Notes under the pieces: model-generated
Told to the model about the DNA's origin: nothing
The model's database searches: none
The model's input: only the letters and a program-made list of their open reading frames with translations
Source: Diorhabda sublineata
Lineage: Eukaryota > Arthropoda > Insecta > Coleoptera > Chrysomelidae
NCBI RefSeq assembly: GCF_026230105.1
Contig: NC_079485.1
Span: 30,423,572 to 30,487,571, forward strand
Length of the DNA stretch: 64,000 nucleotides
Direction: 5' to 3'
Shown: one piece after another, positions 46,001 to 58,379 of the stretch
Layout of the letters: each line of letters opens with the position of its first letter
Numbering within the stretch: position 1 is the stretch's first letter
Translations under genes and position numbers: made by a program

Positions 46001-47214
46001 TTCGAAATCTCGACCATTAATTCAACTGAAAATAAACTTATCTTGATGTAGAACTTCGTTTTCTCTAATTTCTTTGTATCTGAATGTGCAGCAGAATCAG
46101 CATCAACAGAAAGTTCACTGAAATACATGAAGGTATATCGTGGTTTTGATGATTTGAAGAAAGCTGAGAGCTACGAAAATCAATGTCAATGAACTATTGT
46201 CAATTTTGATCAAGTGACTTTATGAAAATCGAGGCTATTATTAGCCATTATCAAAATATATATTTGAATTTAAGGTGTTACAGTTAAGATTAACTATGTG
46301 AGGAAGTAATATGAAGATAACCTAGTTTCCCTTTGTTCCTAATTATTGATTAACCAAGACCGATCGAGATTTTCTTGATATAAATACCATATGATCAATT
46401 TCGTTGATAACAAAAACCTTGATATTTAGTTCAAAGTTCAGTTGTACATTCGTGACGTGATATGATGTTATGTCTATCAAAGGACAATCATTTATGAGGA
46501 TTTTGTACCACATTAATCGTCTTCAGAGTTGGCCCCTTCTATATTGTAACTAACAACTCAATTCCACTTTTCGGTTTTCATCTGATCTAAATGGCCGCTC
46601 AATGATTACCACTTCGAATTGGTTGGTCATCAAGCATTTTGCCAACAACTCCAAAATACAGAGTAAACTTCAAATGAGCATTTCATAAACATTAACCATA
46701 GTTTTCTGGCCATTTTGGCAAGTTTTTCTTCGTCTTCTGCTATTAAAATGTGTGTGTATAGTAAGACGGTTATCCATGCTTAAAAGGTGAGTGAGGTTCA
46801 ATGATAGGGAGTAGTTTTGTTTAAGAAGTGATTATAATAAATTGTTTGTTTTCTGAATGTAAATGCTGTATCCAAAGAAAATCTGATATCTTCCATGACT
46901 AATCTTCACTTTAAAAATACTTGCCAGATAAAATTTTTAAGTTGTGTGATTAAAAATATAGCTCGGAGTTGATGGTGAGGTAGAGTAGATTTTAAAAAAG
47001 TGTTATTTGAGGATCGTGTAGGGATATCCCAAACAGGATGCGAAATTTTATCTTTTATTGGATTAATCGCATCTATTCCTATACGTTATCAAAAACACCA
47101 AATTAAATTAGGCGGTTTTGATTATCTAGATTCTGGGAGGTTCTGGGATACTCAATAAGTCTAGCAACTTTTAACTAAGTTTCGAAATTTTGGGACTTTG
47201 AACTTGAATTTTGA
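46001..47214. other. Non-coding spacer
   Basis: No recognised element or gene; a 102-codon minus-strand frame (45,820-46,128) overlaps the LINE end and shows no domain. Confidence 0.35.
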
Positions 47215-47640
47215 AACGCGAATTACTCGAAAACTATGAGGAATTCGAAAAAAACTGCCGTATCAAAAAATGTAGAGTACAAAATTCTCTATCAAAAATT
47301 ATCGGAGGTATTTGTTCTTAGCCTCAAAATTTTCATCTTAAAATGGGTTCATACAATCAAACAAATTTTTAATCGCGAATAACTCAAAAACTACGTAAAA
47401 TAGTACCGGAACAAAAAATGTACAACACAAAATTCTCTACAAATTGGTTCGTAAGTATTTTTCCTAACCTCTAAGTTTTCATCGTAAAATGGGTTCATGT
47501 ACTCAAAAACATTTTGAGTTGCGGATAACTCGAAAACTATGATGATTTCGACACAAACTGTGGGGATAAAAAATGTTAAGCACAACATTCTGTACAAAAA
47601 AGTTTCAATTTTTTCCTAAACTATTAAGAACTCTGTGAAT
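47215..47640. repeat. Tandem repeat, about 2.7 units of roughly 150 bp
   Basis: GCGAATTACTCGAAAACTATG and variants recur at 47,217, 47,374 and 47,522. In each unit AAAAAATGTA, CACAAAATTCTCTA and AAAATGGGTTCAT follow in order. Period varies between about 148 and 157. Non-coding. Confidence 0.88.
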
Positions 47641-48787
47641 ATTGAAATAATAATCAACGGAGAACGAAGATTTTTTAAAAGTTAGTTCATTTGAAACCAA
47701 GGAGTTCATGTGTGTTATATACATGAAAATATTGATAATAATACGATTGATAAATCTCTCATTGGATTTGCTTGTTTATAAGGCGCCTCTTCAACTCGCA
47801 AGATTTTCGAAAATTATGCTAGCTCACTCCAGTAGAAAATAAAGATCTTAACCATCATGATGCATTTTGATTTTTTGAAAACGAAGTAGTTTTCCAAGAA
47901 ATAGAGCAGTTTCAATGTGCGCCTGGAACGTAAATTGGCTTGAATTCGCACTGGAGGGATGCTCCGGCGGATTGGGGGAGATTTACTCAGAAATAGTGGT
48001 TCTAACGTAAAAATTATTACAGACCTTTTTTGTAATAAATTTTGTATTCCACATTTTTTGTTCGTACAGTTTTTTTCGAATTCCTCTTAGTTCTCGAGCC
48101 CGTAATTTTTTACAAGGCTTATTCAGTAACCGAAAACCTCTGAGAATCGAAAAATCAGAAGTGCCCAATTTAATTTCGGGTTTAATCCTATTTTACCTGT
48201 AGTAATTATTGTCTTGACAGTTAACGAAGCTATTATAGTATGGATTTTAACAAAATTGTATTAATGCGGCAAGATTCCGTACAATTAGGAATTATGACTT
48301 AAAATGAAGGAATTTTATCGTAGATGTTTAGCACTTTCTCGGCCAAAAACGCAGTCCAAATAATTAACTATATTATAAAAAACGTAAATTCGTTCATTAT
48401 AACTGCTGCAGTTTGACACCAATACTTATTTTCTTAATCGAAAAACAATATTGAATTCAATACAATTACATAAAAATTTTAAAAACAAAATTGTTGTTAT
48501 GTTAATCCTGGAGGTTAATGAAATAATTCAATTGTTGACTATTGTATGGTAATGTAAATAATGTTAACAGCCTAGGTTAAGTGGTACTTCGAATTTTAGT
48601 CATTATTGAAAAGTCAAGGAATAATTTGTAAATTGAAAATTTTTTAAGAAGGTCCCAAGTTTTAAGTAATTCCTCTAATATATAAAATATATTTTGACAT
48701 GACACCATCCGCCATGTTGCGATTTGTCGTGACGTCACATAAATTGTAAACAAAATGCCTTTCAGTGAAGATTTCAGTGGAAATTAT
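47641..48787. other. Non-coding spacer
   Basis: Nothing recognised. TGACGTCAC, a CRE-like palindrome, occurs at about 48,731 and again near 50,248. Confidence 0.35.
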
Positions 48788-49502
48788 CCTATAGTCTATT
48801 TTTATTAATGAGAGAGTAATAAAATGATGATTTGTAATCCATAGGCGTATCATTTCTTTTAGTAGACAGTGAAAATATTTTTTTCAAATTATACCTCGAG
48901 TATTATTATATAAAATAACATTTCTATGAATATATGAATATATTTTCACATAAATAACTTTCTTATAACTTCAAAACAGCTGAAGGCAAAGCAATTTTTT
49001 CATGAAAGCAATGTTTCATTTTTCCCTAAGATATTAAGAACTTTGACCTTCAAACAACCTTACGTTCATAAAGGATAATTTTAATATAAAAACTAGTATA
49101 AGTAGAACTATTTCTTACAAATCAAAATTGGAATCAGCAGGTGTCGCAACCAATATTGAAAATGATAATCAGAAATATTGCTTTTTCTCAGTTTTCAAGC
49201 TCCAGATTATTTACAGCCTCCTAATTAACTCATTTAAAAAGAAACTTCCCTCTTTATCTGTGTGCATACTAATTTGGTTCGTAGTGATATGCAGATCAAA
49301 CTACGATTCTTCCAATTTAACCGATTCTGTAAACCTATTTTCAACCACTTGGTTGTGGGCAATTTTTCTACAAGTTTTGTGCGATGAATTTGTTCGAACC
49401 ATTCTTCAAAACATCAGCACGGTAGTTACCGAAACGACTAGATTCAAAAGTCAATAAATCACCTTTAACAAGACCGTTTGAACTGCCGATATGTACTATA
49501 GG
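48788..49502. mobile_element. Deletion derivative (715 bp) of the 17.5-20.5 kb DNA transposon family
   Basis: Begins CCTATAGTCTATTTTTATTA and ends with ACTATAGG, giving at least an 8-bp inverted repeat. The left 300 bp aligns with 17,545-17,830. The block AACCACTTGGTTGTGGGCAA (49,349) aligns with 18,255, and CTAGATTCAAAAGTCAATAA...GACCGTTTGAACTG (49,438-49,485) with 20,068-20,120. In this copy these two blocks are about 90 bp apart, against about 1.8 kb in the longer copy. MITE-like. Confidence 0.8.
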
Positions 49503-52290
49503 CTAGTTAACAAAATTTGGAAATTAGTTCAAAACTATAGCTTATCATATTCTATTTTACTCCAAACATATATTATTTTAAGAAAAATGAGTTTTTTACG
49601 TTAGTATTTTGAGTTTTTAGAAATGAACTTGAAATTGATCGCGAAAAACACCAAGACTGTCATGGCGTCTTGAATGATGTCATACCTCGCAAAACAGCCA
49701 TGTTTGTTTATGACAGTTAATTGTTTCTTTAATAAATAATGAAATAATGAAAGTACAACGATAAAAACGCCAGATAAATTATTCATATACGTTACGGTAC
49801 AAAATCTACTATAATATACCACACATAACATATAAAATATTATGACTTAATTAAGTTAAAGTTATTGAAACTTTGTATTCGCTAACCTCAAAATCAGTTA
49901 TGTATTTTCATTCCACAGTGGGTAAATGCGACTCTCTGATTGGTAACTGCCAATTAAATAAGACTTGGTTGGTCTTCACATAATATTTACATATATAACT
50001 TCTTACACTGCGGACTTTCGATGAACAAAAGTATGTGCTCAATGCAAAAAATTTGTCAAGCATAACTACGTCAATTTTGGGCAAATTACTGCTGTTTATT
50101 TTGTTAAATCCCGATTCCATGGCAAATTATACCTATCTTTCAAGGTTAAACTAAGATCGAACTTTATTAATTTAACAATAATTGCTGAAAACTCGAAATA
50201 ACCTGGTTACTTTACAACAGCTACAACATAGCGTTTCGCGAGGTGTGACGTCACGCTTTTCTGATTGGTGTTCAATGTGACGTGATTAAATGCCTCATTT
50301 TTTCGATTTTATTTTCCAAAAATATTATTAATCTTTTATTATTTTTGCAGAAAAGTTGTTTTTTATTTACTAATTATCATGGTTACTCATTAGAAACTCA
50401 AAGTCATCCGATTTATTCTTAGTGGAAGCAAGCCTATTATCGGTCTGCGCTCCTGTCCTGTTGGTGTATTTGGACCAACTGTCCAAATGTTATCTTCGAC
50501 TTATAACTGTTTCTTCTTGTCGAAATTTATTCGGTGTTTGTCCTGTAATGTATCTTCGGGCTAACCGATAATGGTTGACCATATTCGTTGTATTAAAACA
50601 TCAACATTATTATGAAATAAATTTATTAAATAATAAAATGAGTAGCTAGACGAACGCCAGAATATTAAGACATCTATGTGTTTACAGACCGATCTTGAAT
50701 ACTAAAAAATTCTATTGTATGAAAGATATAATTATCAATAAGTATGGTCGTTAGAGTGACATCTATACAAAATAAGGTACGTAATTAATGGAACTCAAGT
50801 GTCCAAGGGACACCCGGAAACAATCATCGTTGATGTGGGTCTCTATTAGGATCGTTTACCATAAATCTTAATGAATACAATAAACCTTTCAGTAGCTTAA
50901 TTTATGATTCTTCACAGTCACATCAATATATAACAAAAATTTCGTAATCTGAGAAGATACGTTAGTGAAGGATAAAAATAAGGAACGTTTTTGTATCCTT
51001 CAACTAAATGACTAACACATTTACACACAAGAGATTGTATCTTTGTCTAGGTTACATTTTGGCAATGTTTTTAAATTTAAATAATTTTAAATGGGAATTT
51101 ATTATGTTAAAAACATGTTCCTCATTAATCCATGTTTTATCTATATATTTCTTCTTTCTTTTCTCGTTTCTTTTATAGTCCTTACGTAATTTAATAGACT
51201 TCATTATAAACATTGATACACTTCTATGAAGTCACATTCGAGCAACGTTGCCAGAGTTTGAAATAAGTATTAATAAAATGTGAAGAAAAAGTCATCGTAT
51301 GATCAAATAGCCTTTAAAGTTCTACAAATGGCGTTATACATTTCTGATATTGTTGACCAGTTACTACATTTTTAGAATTACTTTTCTATTTAGCCACCAT
51401 CACGCAAAACCTACCAATCTATTTACAAATATTTTTAAGGCAATAACCTATATTCACCATTTCCGTCTTACTGAATCCACATCTACTTCCCTTAGAGTTT
51501 TGATACTGATAGATTTCGATTCTAATAAGTAATTGATTTGAAATAATTGAAAACGTGAAATTGGCAACACTGGAATTATCAACTACCATCTGACACTAAT
51601 TAATAGACCTCCTTGAATTAAAACAACAGTGAGTTTTTAAAAATCACTGTATATTTGAATGTATTTTTATTCATAATAAATGTATCGGTAGGTACTTTTA
51701 TTTTGCTCAGAATCATATAAGAATTTGGAAATCAATGTCATTTGTGCCGTGATCAATTTTTACGATGTATGACGTTTTATATAATCGACATTATTTGCTT
51801 TTCCTTACATTACCTCAAAACAAAAAAAAAATAAAACTGTTATTCAATCTACTTTTTATAGTAAAATTAATCATTAGAAATTAATCATTAATCAAAATAG
51901 AATTAAATACGTTACAAAACAGTGTGAGTTCTAGCCCTTGACTAGTCATCCATTTATTAATTGATTAATAATTCAAGTCCCCAGACCTTTATCACCCTTA
52001 AGAGTCTAGTTTCTCTAACATAGCATAATGTGGAGTAGACAGGGGGTCAAAGAACGAATGAATTTCCGGTTCAATTTTTCCTTAAAGTATTTTGTGTAAG
52101 ATGCCAATCAGAAAAAAATTTGCATCCTTGCACTAGTATCTCACGTGTATATTGGGAATAAAGATTTGAAACGCGTCCATCGCACCTGTACCACTAACGA
52201 AGCGCATGACTGCGATTGAGAGAGTGAGACCGATATTTCAGCGAGGCTGCTGATTCGTCAGACTGCGTCAGACGACTTGGTATCGTCATC
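49503..52290. other. Non-coding, unidentified
   Basis: About 2.8 kb with no recognised coding sequence. The last 150 bp (from 52,140) are GC-richer and lead into the promoter-like site. Confidence 0.35.
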
Positions 52291-52294
52291 GACG

Positions 52295-52326
52295 TATAAA
52301 ATTAAAAGAGAACAGAGCATTTCAGA
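52295..52326 (+). promoter_or_regulatory. TATA-Inr promoter-like site
   Basis: TATAAAAT at 52,295-52,302 is followed by TTTCAGAATT, whose TCA(+1)G initiator-like A is at 52,324, 29 bases from the first T of the TATA box. This is the spacing expected for arthropod TATA-Inr core promoters. The surrounding 150-200 bp are GC-richer than the neighbourhood. A chance match cannot be excluded in AT-rich DNA, but the combination with the exon below is notable. Confidence 0.4.
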
Positions 52327-52452
52327 ATTTCTAAGTTGTACACACACTCAGGGACTGGGTGTTTCTGCAATTGCAAGGTTGTTTTCGTTTTCATTGACCA
52401 AACGTTCTTATAATTATTGTTATATCTGGTGCGCGAAGTTTAAACATAAATT

Positions 52453-52526
52453 ATGTTAAGTGAAAATCAAAATCTTGCTATGAGCAACTACATAGAAAAT
52501 ATTTCCACCAATTTAGAAAACAGCAG
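52453..52526 (+). CDS. Possible short first coding exon ending at a consensus donor
   Basis: ATG followed by 24 open codons (MLSENQNLAMSNYIENIS, then TNLENS) and a phase-2 junction at CAGCAG|GTAAGA, a near-ideal splice donor with the GT at 52,527. It would lie 129 bases downstream of the initiator at 52,324. The product is not recognised; the peptide is hydrophilic and Asn/Glu/Ser-rich, without signal peptide. No second exon was identified to the right. Could alternatively belong to a retroelement leader. Confidence 0.35.
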
Positions 52527-53363
52527 GTAAGATTTTATTTAGTGGACATTGTTATGTTACTATTTTTGCAAGTGAAAGTCGAGAACTTTGCGTTTGATGT
52601 AAGAATTAAGCAAATGATAACCATAACCTCTAATTTAAAACGTTCTTGAAATTCAAAGGTTATATTATATACATATCGTCACCCTAATATGCTCTCTCAA
52701 AATTCGCTTTTGTTACTTCTTAGTACCTTGTACTTAATGCTTTTTGCAAGATAATAGAAATTATTTTGAAGAAAATTGTTACAGTTCAATTAAATTGCCG
52801 GTTATTGGTCGATAAAATCACGTGCGGGTTTGAGCCAATGACAATCCTTCGTTTGGGCCTAAGCAGAATCGTATGATTCTTAAATTACACGCGATTTTAT
52901 GAATATATTTTAATTTACTCAATATTTGCTTAAAAATTTATTCCTCATCATATTTGTGCTAAATTTAGTTACATGACATGATTTTTATTTCGAACATGAT
53001 TCCCATACTACCTACACGTAATTTTTAAATATTACTTAAATCAAAACAAACATGTGATATGTTTGATAAATTATTTGTTGTTGATTGTAATTAATTCACC
53101 GTGCAATTACTATAACATATTTATCATTTCATTAAGTATTGGGTCAAAAGTTTATTCCGGATTACGAACAGTTACATATTAGGTATACAGGGCGGAACTG
53201 TTCGAGGAAGTATCAGGCGCAGGATAACGTTTGTATAATTAACGTTTGCAACTCCCTTTATTTTTAATTAAAATTATTTATTGCTTACTACTATGTGCAT
53301 TAAGTTTATTTTTAAGTTAACAGACAAGTATTTTAAGGTATTGAGTCAAATGCACTAAACAGT
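52527..53363. other. Non-coding, possible intron
   Basis: AT-rich, no coding sequence recognised. Confidence 0.35.
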
Positions 53364-53616
53364 ATATAGAGGATGTCTCATAAGATTAAAAAAAAGCCAG
53401 TGATAATATTTATATTGTATAGTAAAGTAGATCATATAATTGTTTATCATATGACTCTCAATGCTGTGAACAATTGATTTCAATGGAATTGTCGATGAAA
53501 TTTTGATTTAAAAGAATCTAGAAGCAAACTTCATTATATTACATAACGTCCAGTTGAGACCATACAACTCCTGTAATAAATGCGATTTCGAATACTTTTA
53601 TTGGGACACCCTATAT
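53364..53616. mobile_element. MITE of about 250 bp with short inverted ends
   Basis: TATAGAGGATGTCTCATAAG at the left is matched, inverted, by the right end, which reads TATAGGGTGTCCCAATAAAA on the minus strand. These 'AGGGTGTCCCA' ends are typical of mariner-derived MITEs. No coding capacity. Confidence 0.6.
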
Positions 53617-54034
53617 GTTTACACAATATATCTGATACATACCTAAGTATGAATCATTACAAAAATAGTGAACACGAGTGGGTATCTACTGATATGTCGA
53701 GTTATTAATTTGAAATAAAAAAAATGGGGGGAGGCAAGTAGAAACGCCCTATAACATATAGGTACCTCATATTATATACGTAAATCGACGCTGTCACTAG
53801 TGAACTTTCCGGTTTAAAATACGGAAAGAATGACAAATGAAAAAAATTATACAAGAGGAACTAACAAAATTTTGCATACTTAGGACGTATATATAATAAA
53901 TACTCAGACCATAGAGATACGTGGAATGGTATTTTGGCCCAGAAAGTGGCAAAGGACTGACGTTAAAACGATATTGCACGATTGTATATTCTCTTGGCTG
54001 TTTTAAATGACGCAATCCAAAAGTGTTTTCAATG

Positions 54035-55260
54035 TAGACCAGGGCAAAATCCTTTAAAAATAATAAATAATGGAAAAAAATAATAGTAGGATGAAACCTA
54101 TTGGGAATGTAGGAGAATATAATAAAAATGAAAGGAAAAATAATTTACGGCCGATCTGTGGTCAAGAGGGGTAAGGGGGTGAGTTTTTACGGTTTATCTC
54201 GATTTCCGGCAAAATTACAAGTCCCATGGAAAAAAGTTACATAGAAAAGTTGTAGGTAATGAGAAGATCTACAAATTTTGTATTTTCACTTTTTTCACAT
54301 AACCTCAAAATTTTTGTGAAAAAATCAAAAAACAAGATTTTTGCTTTTAGTTTTTATCTTTTACGAACAAATTTTTTTTTCAAGAAATTTGATTAAAACT
54401 TATCTTCTTATGCCCTAAATATACTGTAATTCATTTAAATTGAAATATTTATTTTTTCACAATATCGTAAAAGCTCCCTAATTTTCGAACGAAAATTCTC
54501 CCGTCAAAATATCAGTCAGTGAGATTTTTATTCGTTAAAGTCTCTACTTTTTGAATGTGTAAAAAATATTACCATCACCATTGTAAACTTTCTCAGAAAA
54601 GGCAAAAAAAAGAAAAAACTTCGCATCCGAAAATTTCATTATGTACAGTTTTTACATATTTATTGAAATTTTACACTCCAATTACTTATGTTTATCAATG
54701 TAACATGGAATCTCACGTTTTTCGTGTAATTAGAGTGGAAAAATTTAATAAATAACCAAAAATTGTACGTAATGATTGAAAAATATTCGAGTGCGAGTTT
54801 TCTTGTCTTATTTTTGCCTATTATGTCAAAATAATATGAAAAAATACATATTTCAAATCAAATAAATTACAGTGTATGATGTATATGGGACATAAAAAGG
54901 CAACTTTTCACAAAATTTAGTAGAAAAAACAATGTTTTTTGTAAAAGATAAAAATTACAAATTAAAAACTTGGTTTTTTGAATTTTTCACATGAATTTTG
55001 AGGTTAGGTGAAAAAAGTATGGATACAAAAGTTGTAGATCTTCCTATTAACTACAACTTTCTTATTTGACTTTTTTCCATAAGACTTGTAGTTTTGCCGG
55101 AATCCAGATAAACTATTTTTAAACCTTAAAAACTCACCCCTTTTCCCTTTTCGATTTTAGATCGCTCGTAAATTATTTTTTCTTTTATTTTTATCCTTTT
55201 TCAATTAGTTTCATTCTATTATTATTTTTTTTTATTTAAAAAATTATAGATCCTGGTCTA
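54035..55260. mobile_element. 1.23-kb hairpin element with arms of about 350 bp
   Basis: TAGACCAGG at 54,035 pairs with CCTGGTCTA at 55,252-55,260. Inwards, AATAATTTACGGCCGATCT pairs with AGATCGCTCGTAAATTATT, GGGGTGAGTTTTTA with TAAAAACTCACCCC, and a GTAGATCT(T/AC) pair (54,265 / 55,034) continues the match to about 54,400 / 54,900. The element starts and ends with TA. No coding capacity. A solo arm of the same family lies at 13,760-13,921. Confidence 0.85.
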
Positions 55261-55364
55261 ATGATTTTATGGTAAAAAAATGGTTTTCCCTAGTATCGGA
55301 AACAATTTCAATTGTTTCAGAAGGATCAAAAATGATTTCTATTCATTTCACGAAAGATTCATGA

Positions 55365-55613
55365 TTAATTCTTAAAAATAGAATCAGAAAGTACTGTTTC
55401 TAACGTCTTTTGATTTTGAATTGAATTTAGGAAAGCGGATCGAAAATCCTCACAGTTTGACGTTAATCCAAATAGAAATTTTGCTACTTTCCTTTTTCTA
55501 GGGGTATTAGGAGTGGTAGTCAACACTTTTATTCCATCTTCTTCTTTGTACACAAAACAAATAGAGAAATTTAACATACTTTCACCACTTGAAAAACTTG
55601 TAGAAAATAACAT
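55365..55613 (-). CDS. Unrecognised 82-codon open frame
   Basis: True ATG at 55,613 and TAA end. It contains CFVYKEEDGIKVLTTTPNTP, then RKRKVAKFLFGLTSNCEDF and a QNQKTLETVL tail: charged, protein-like sequence in an AT-rich context, without stops. No domain recognised, no promoter seen. It may be a last exon of an unknown gene, part of an element, or chance. It begins only about 100 bp from the hairpin element. Confidence 0.25.
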   Translation of the reverse strand: MLFSTSFSSGESMLNFSICFVYKEEDGIKVLTTTPNTPRKRKVAKFLFGLTSNCEDFRSAFLNSIQNQKTLETVLSDSIFKN

Positions 55614-56039
55614 TTATTTTTTATTATCCAAATTTTTCGATCTTTGTATTCATTATTTTAACAGTTGATTTATACAATCATTAAACACACTTAAAGATTA
55701 CACTCTTGACATCTAGCGGCCGTATTTTCAGAGACATTTCTAGGATAATAAACAGGGCCGGCTTTCATTTATTATAATATTATATAAAGAGACCTAGTCC
55801 TAGAAATTTTTTATCGTGTAAGCAAGAATTTTAAAAACATTTTGATATACAATGGTTGATTATATTATAGTTTATAATATATTAATAATAAAAAACTACC
55901 AGTAGCGTATCGGCTTAATTTGTATATATTTATAAAAAAGCTCAGGAAAAATTATACAAGGTTAGCACCTGGTTCTTGGAAATTTTGTTCTTATAAACGT
56001 TCCAGCGATTGTAGAGAGTAAAAAATTCTGCAATATTCG
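55614..56039. other. Non-coding spacer
   Basis: Nothing recognised. Confidence 0.4.
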
Positions 56040-56640
56040 CACTGAAATGATGTACCAGGCTTTAGACTTGGAAAATGAGTCGAGAAGTTCGTATCAACAG
56101 AATCCGGACGTCCAAGGTCTTCTGGAACCGTCGAAAATGTAGACAGTGTTCATGATGAGTCTGAATTGTCTATTTAGAAGCGTGCTGTTGATTTGAACGT
56201 GCGAAGATTTAGGGCTGCACCCTTTTATAATTCAGCATCAAGCTCGACTTCGTGAACCAAATGATTGGGCGCTTTCTAACGTTTATCGGCATCTTATTTT
56301 CATAATGGATACGTCAATAAGCAAAATTGCCGTTACTGAAGTGCACCAATCCAAAAAACAAACTTCAGAAACCCCTACATTCACATATAAGACCTTATAG
56401 GCTGCGATGTCAGCGCGAGGAATTACAGACACTTACTTTTTTTGAAGATAAAAGTTACAGTGAATTCAGAGCGTTATGTGGAGATGTTGATGACTTCTTT
56501 GTGCCAGAACTGCAGAACTTCAATGATTATAACCAAAGAACAAGGTTCCAGCAGGACGGGGCAACTTCACACACGTCCAATAGATCTCTGTCACGAGTTC
56601 GTAATCTCTTAACAAACCGACTTCCCTGGCACAATTAAAA
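56040..56640 (+). mobile_element. Tc1/mariner-superfamily transposase remnant ('LNG-VNKQN' class)
   Basis: Plus strand. Around 56,305-56,340 the frame reads NGYVNKQNCRY, matching the 'F.LNG.VNKQN.R.W' region next to the first catalytic Asp. GCDVSARNYR and VTVNSERYVEML (56,400-56,490) follow in another frame, then RTRFQQDGATSHTSN (56,545-56,585), the 'QQDGA..HT' block with the second catalytic Asp. The third block is absent. At least four frame changes. Confidence 0.75.
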
Positions 56641-57279
56641 GAAAGTTTCCGTCTCGAAATGGCAGCTATTACGGGGAATATGACTTTCTTTTTACACACC
56701 TTGTATAATTTCTCTATTCCACATTTTCTCCTGTGAAACGCTTACCGCGGAGTACGTTTTTAATGCGTAGGACTTGCTCAAAATTGATATTATTCACGTC
56801 ATACCATAAAATGAATGAAATTATAAAAAAACTCACGTAGTAGAAATGAATATATAGTATAAAACATGTTTACTCAAAAAAAATGAATATTTTCAATCTT
56901 ATCATCAAAAAGATCATTTCATGAATAAAAAATCGGTTAAAAATCTTTATTGGGGTATCCAGTTTGAAACTCGTTTTTGCAATGGGAATCAACTAACTAG
57001 GAGTGGTCGATACATGGGCATGGGGAATAGTTTTGCTTTTCGAGGTTATGTTTTTAACGTCTTAATTGTTTTGTTTACTTCAATGTTTTTATTTTCGTCG
57101 TTTATCTTGTATTTCTTACTGTTTTTTTTTTTATTTACAAACTTTAAGTATACATTGTACTTTGTTTCAAACTATTTTGTTTTTTAAATTTAAGTTTGTG
57201 TCCTGTGAATCGTTTTACTTCTAGATAAGCTTATCTGGATTTTTATTTGAATATATTTTCATTTGATCTATTTGTTATT
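56641..57279. other. Non-coding spacer
   Basis: Includes an 88-codon plus-strand frame (56,921-57,187) whose C-terminal half is T-rich and hydrophobic by composition; not considered a gene. Confidence 0.35.
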
Positions 57280-57665
57280 TACTACAAAAATGAGGATGAT
57301 TTTCAGAGAATACAAAAAAGGTTCCAATATAACAGAATGTTATCATCTTTAGACAGCTCAAGCCTAAAAAGATCAAAATCGTGCGCAGTTAAGGTGACTT
57401 CAAATATTTGGCTCCATTTCCATTACATGTAAGTTGCAATTCCAAGGAGAAATCCATTTGCATTTCGGAGGTTGGTTATCATCATAACTATTTTGACTTT
57501 CAAAGCTGCGGTCCTAAATAAGTCAGTTGATGTGACGTTGAACCATTTTCGAAGATCACATTATATTCTTTTCCTTCCAATAGATCTTTTTTGGTAAATT
57601 TTTGCCCTGAATTGTTAGCTGTAGGATCTCATATTTTGAACCTCTCAATATATGACCAAGATATT
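57280..57665 (-). mobile_element. LINE 3'-end fragment
   Basis: Minus strand, about 57,665-57,600: SKYEILQLTIQGKN, the 'KY.LLQLI.QGKI' tail of the LINE clade seen at 8,515-9,450. It continues as a degenerate WLKN-like and VKIVMMITNLRN stretch to about 57,470. Older and more decayed than the other copies. Confidence 0.6.
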
Positions 57666-57689
57666 GTTTGTGAAGTCATATGCGTGTAC

Positions 57690-57970
57690 AGTAGCCTTGG
57701 AAACAGAAGCAACCTGGAGTGGAGCATTGTCATGAAGCCTGGGATGATTATACGGAGTCTTTTTCGATAATTTTTTGACGCAACTGCTTTTGGAAGTCAT
57801 AGTAATGTGCTGCGTTCATGGTTGTATTTGATACCTTGAAAGTTAATCAAAAGGATACCCTGGCAGTCCCAAAATATTATATCAATAATTTTTTATATGC
57901 TTTTCGTAATCTTTGCTTTTTTGGCAAGGTCTCTACTTTCTTTGGTTTTGTTAGGCGCCGATCACTAATG
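57690..57970 (-). mobile_element. mariner transposase fragment
   Basis: Minus strand. NTTMNAAHYYDFQKQLRQK (about 57,775-57,830) matches the mariner '.T.N...Y...L..LR..' region, followed in another frame by HDNAPLQVASVSKAT (57,690-57,745), where 'HDNAP' holds the second catalytic Asp. Only this central part is recognisable. Confidence 0.65.
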
Positions 57971-58379
57971 TTTTCTGAAGTAGTCTTAGATACAGGACCT
58001 CCTGCAGGTGGATCATCTTCTAATGATTCTCGTCCCCTTGAAACAACTTAGATCAATTTTTAATTGTTGAAAATTATAGATATGTCTCCATCTTGTTTTC
58101 GATATGTGTTGATGTTAATCCTTTTTAGTCAAAAATTTAAGACATTTATTAGACCAACTTGACTAGGTGGTCGGTCGAGATCTACTATAATAAAATGAAT
58201 CGAAGCATAAAGTGTAAAACTTGTTGAAACTTGTCACTAACGCGTTACAAACGAGACCAAGATCTCATTACTCACTCTTACATGTTTTTGATGAGAAGTG
58301 CAGTGTAAAAATTTCCTCTGAGTAGACCTTGAGAAGTAGTGAAAAATTAACACACCTCTTTTTAACTCGTCATCTTATT
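57971..58379. other. Non-coding spacer
   Basis: Nothing recognised. Confidence 0.35.

Noticed and set aside
48731..50256. TGACGTCAC-type sites as functional CRE elements
   Set aside because: Two isolated palindromic octamers without a nearby gene; they may simply belong to repeat sequence.
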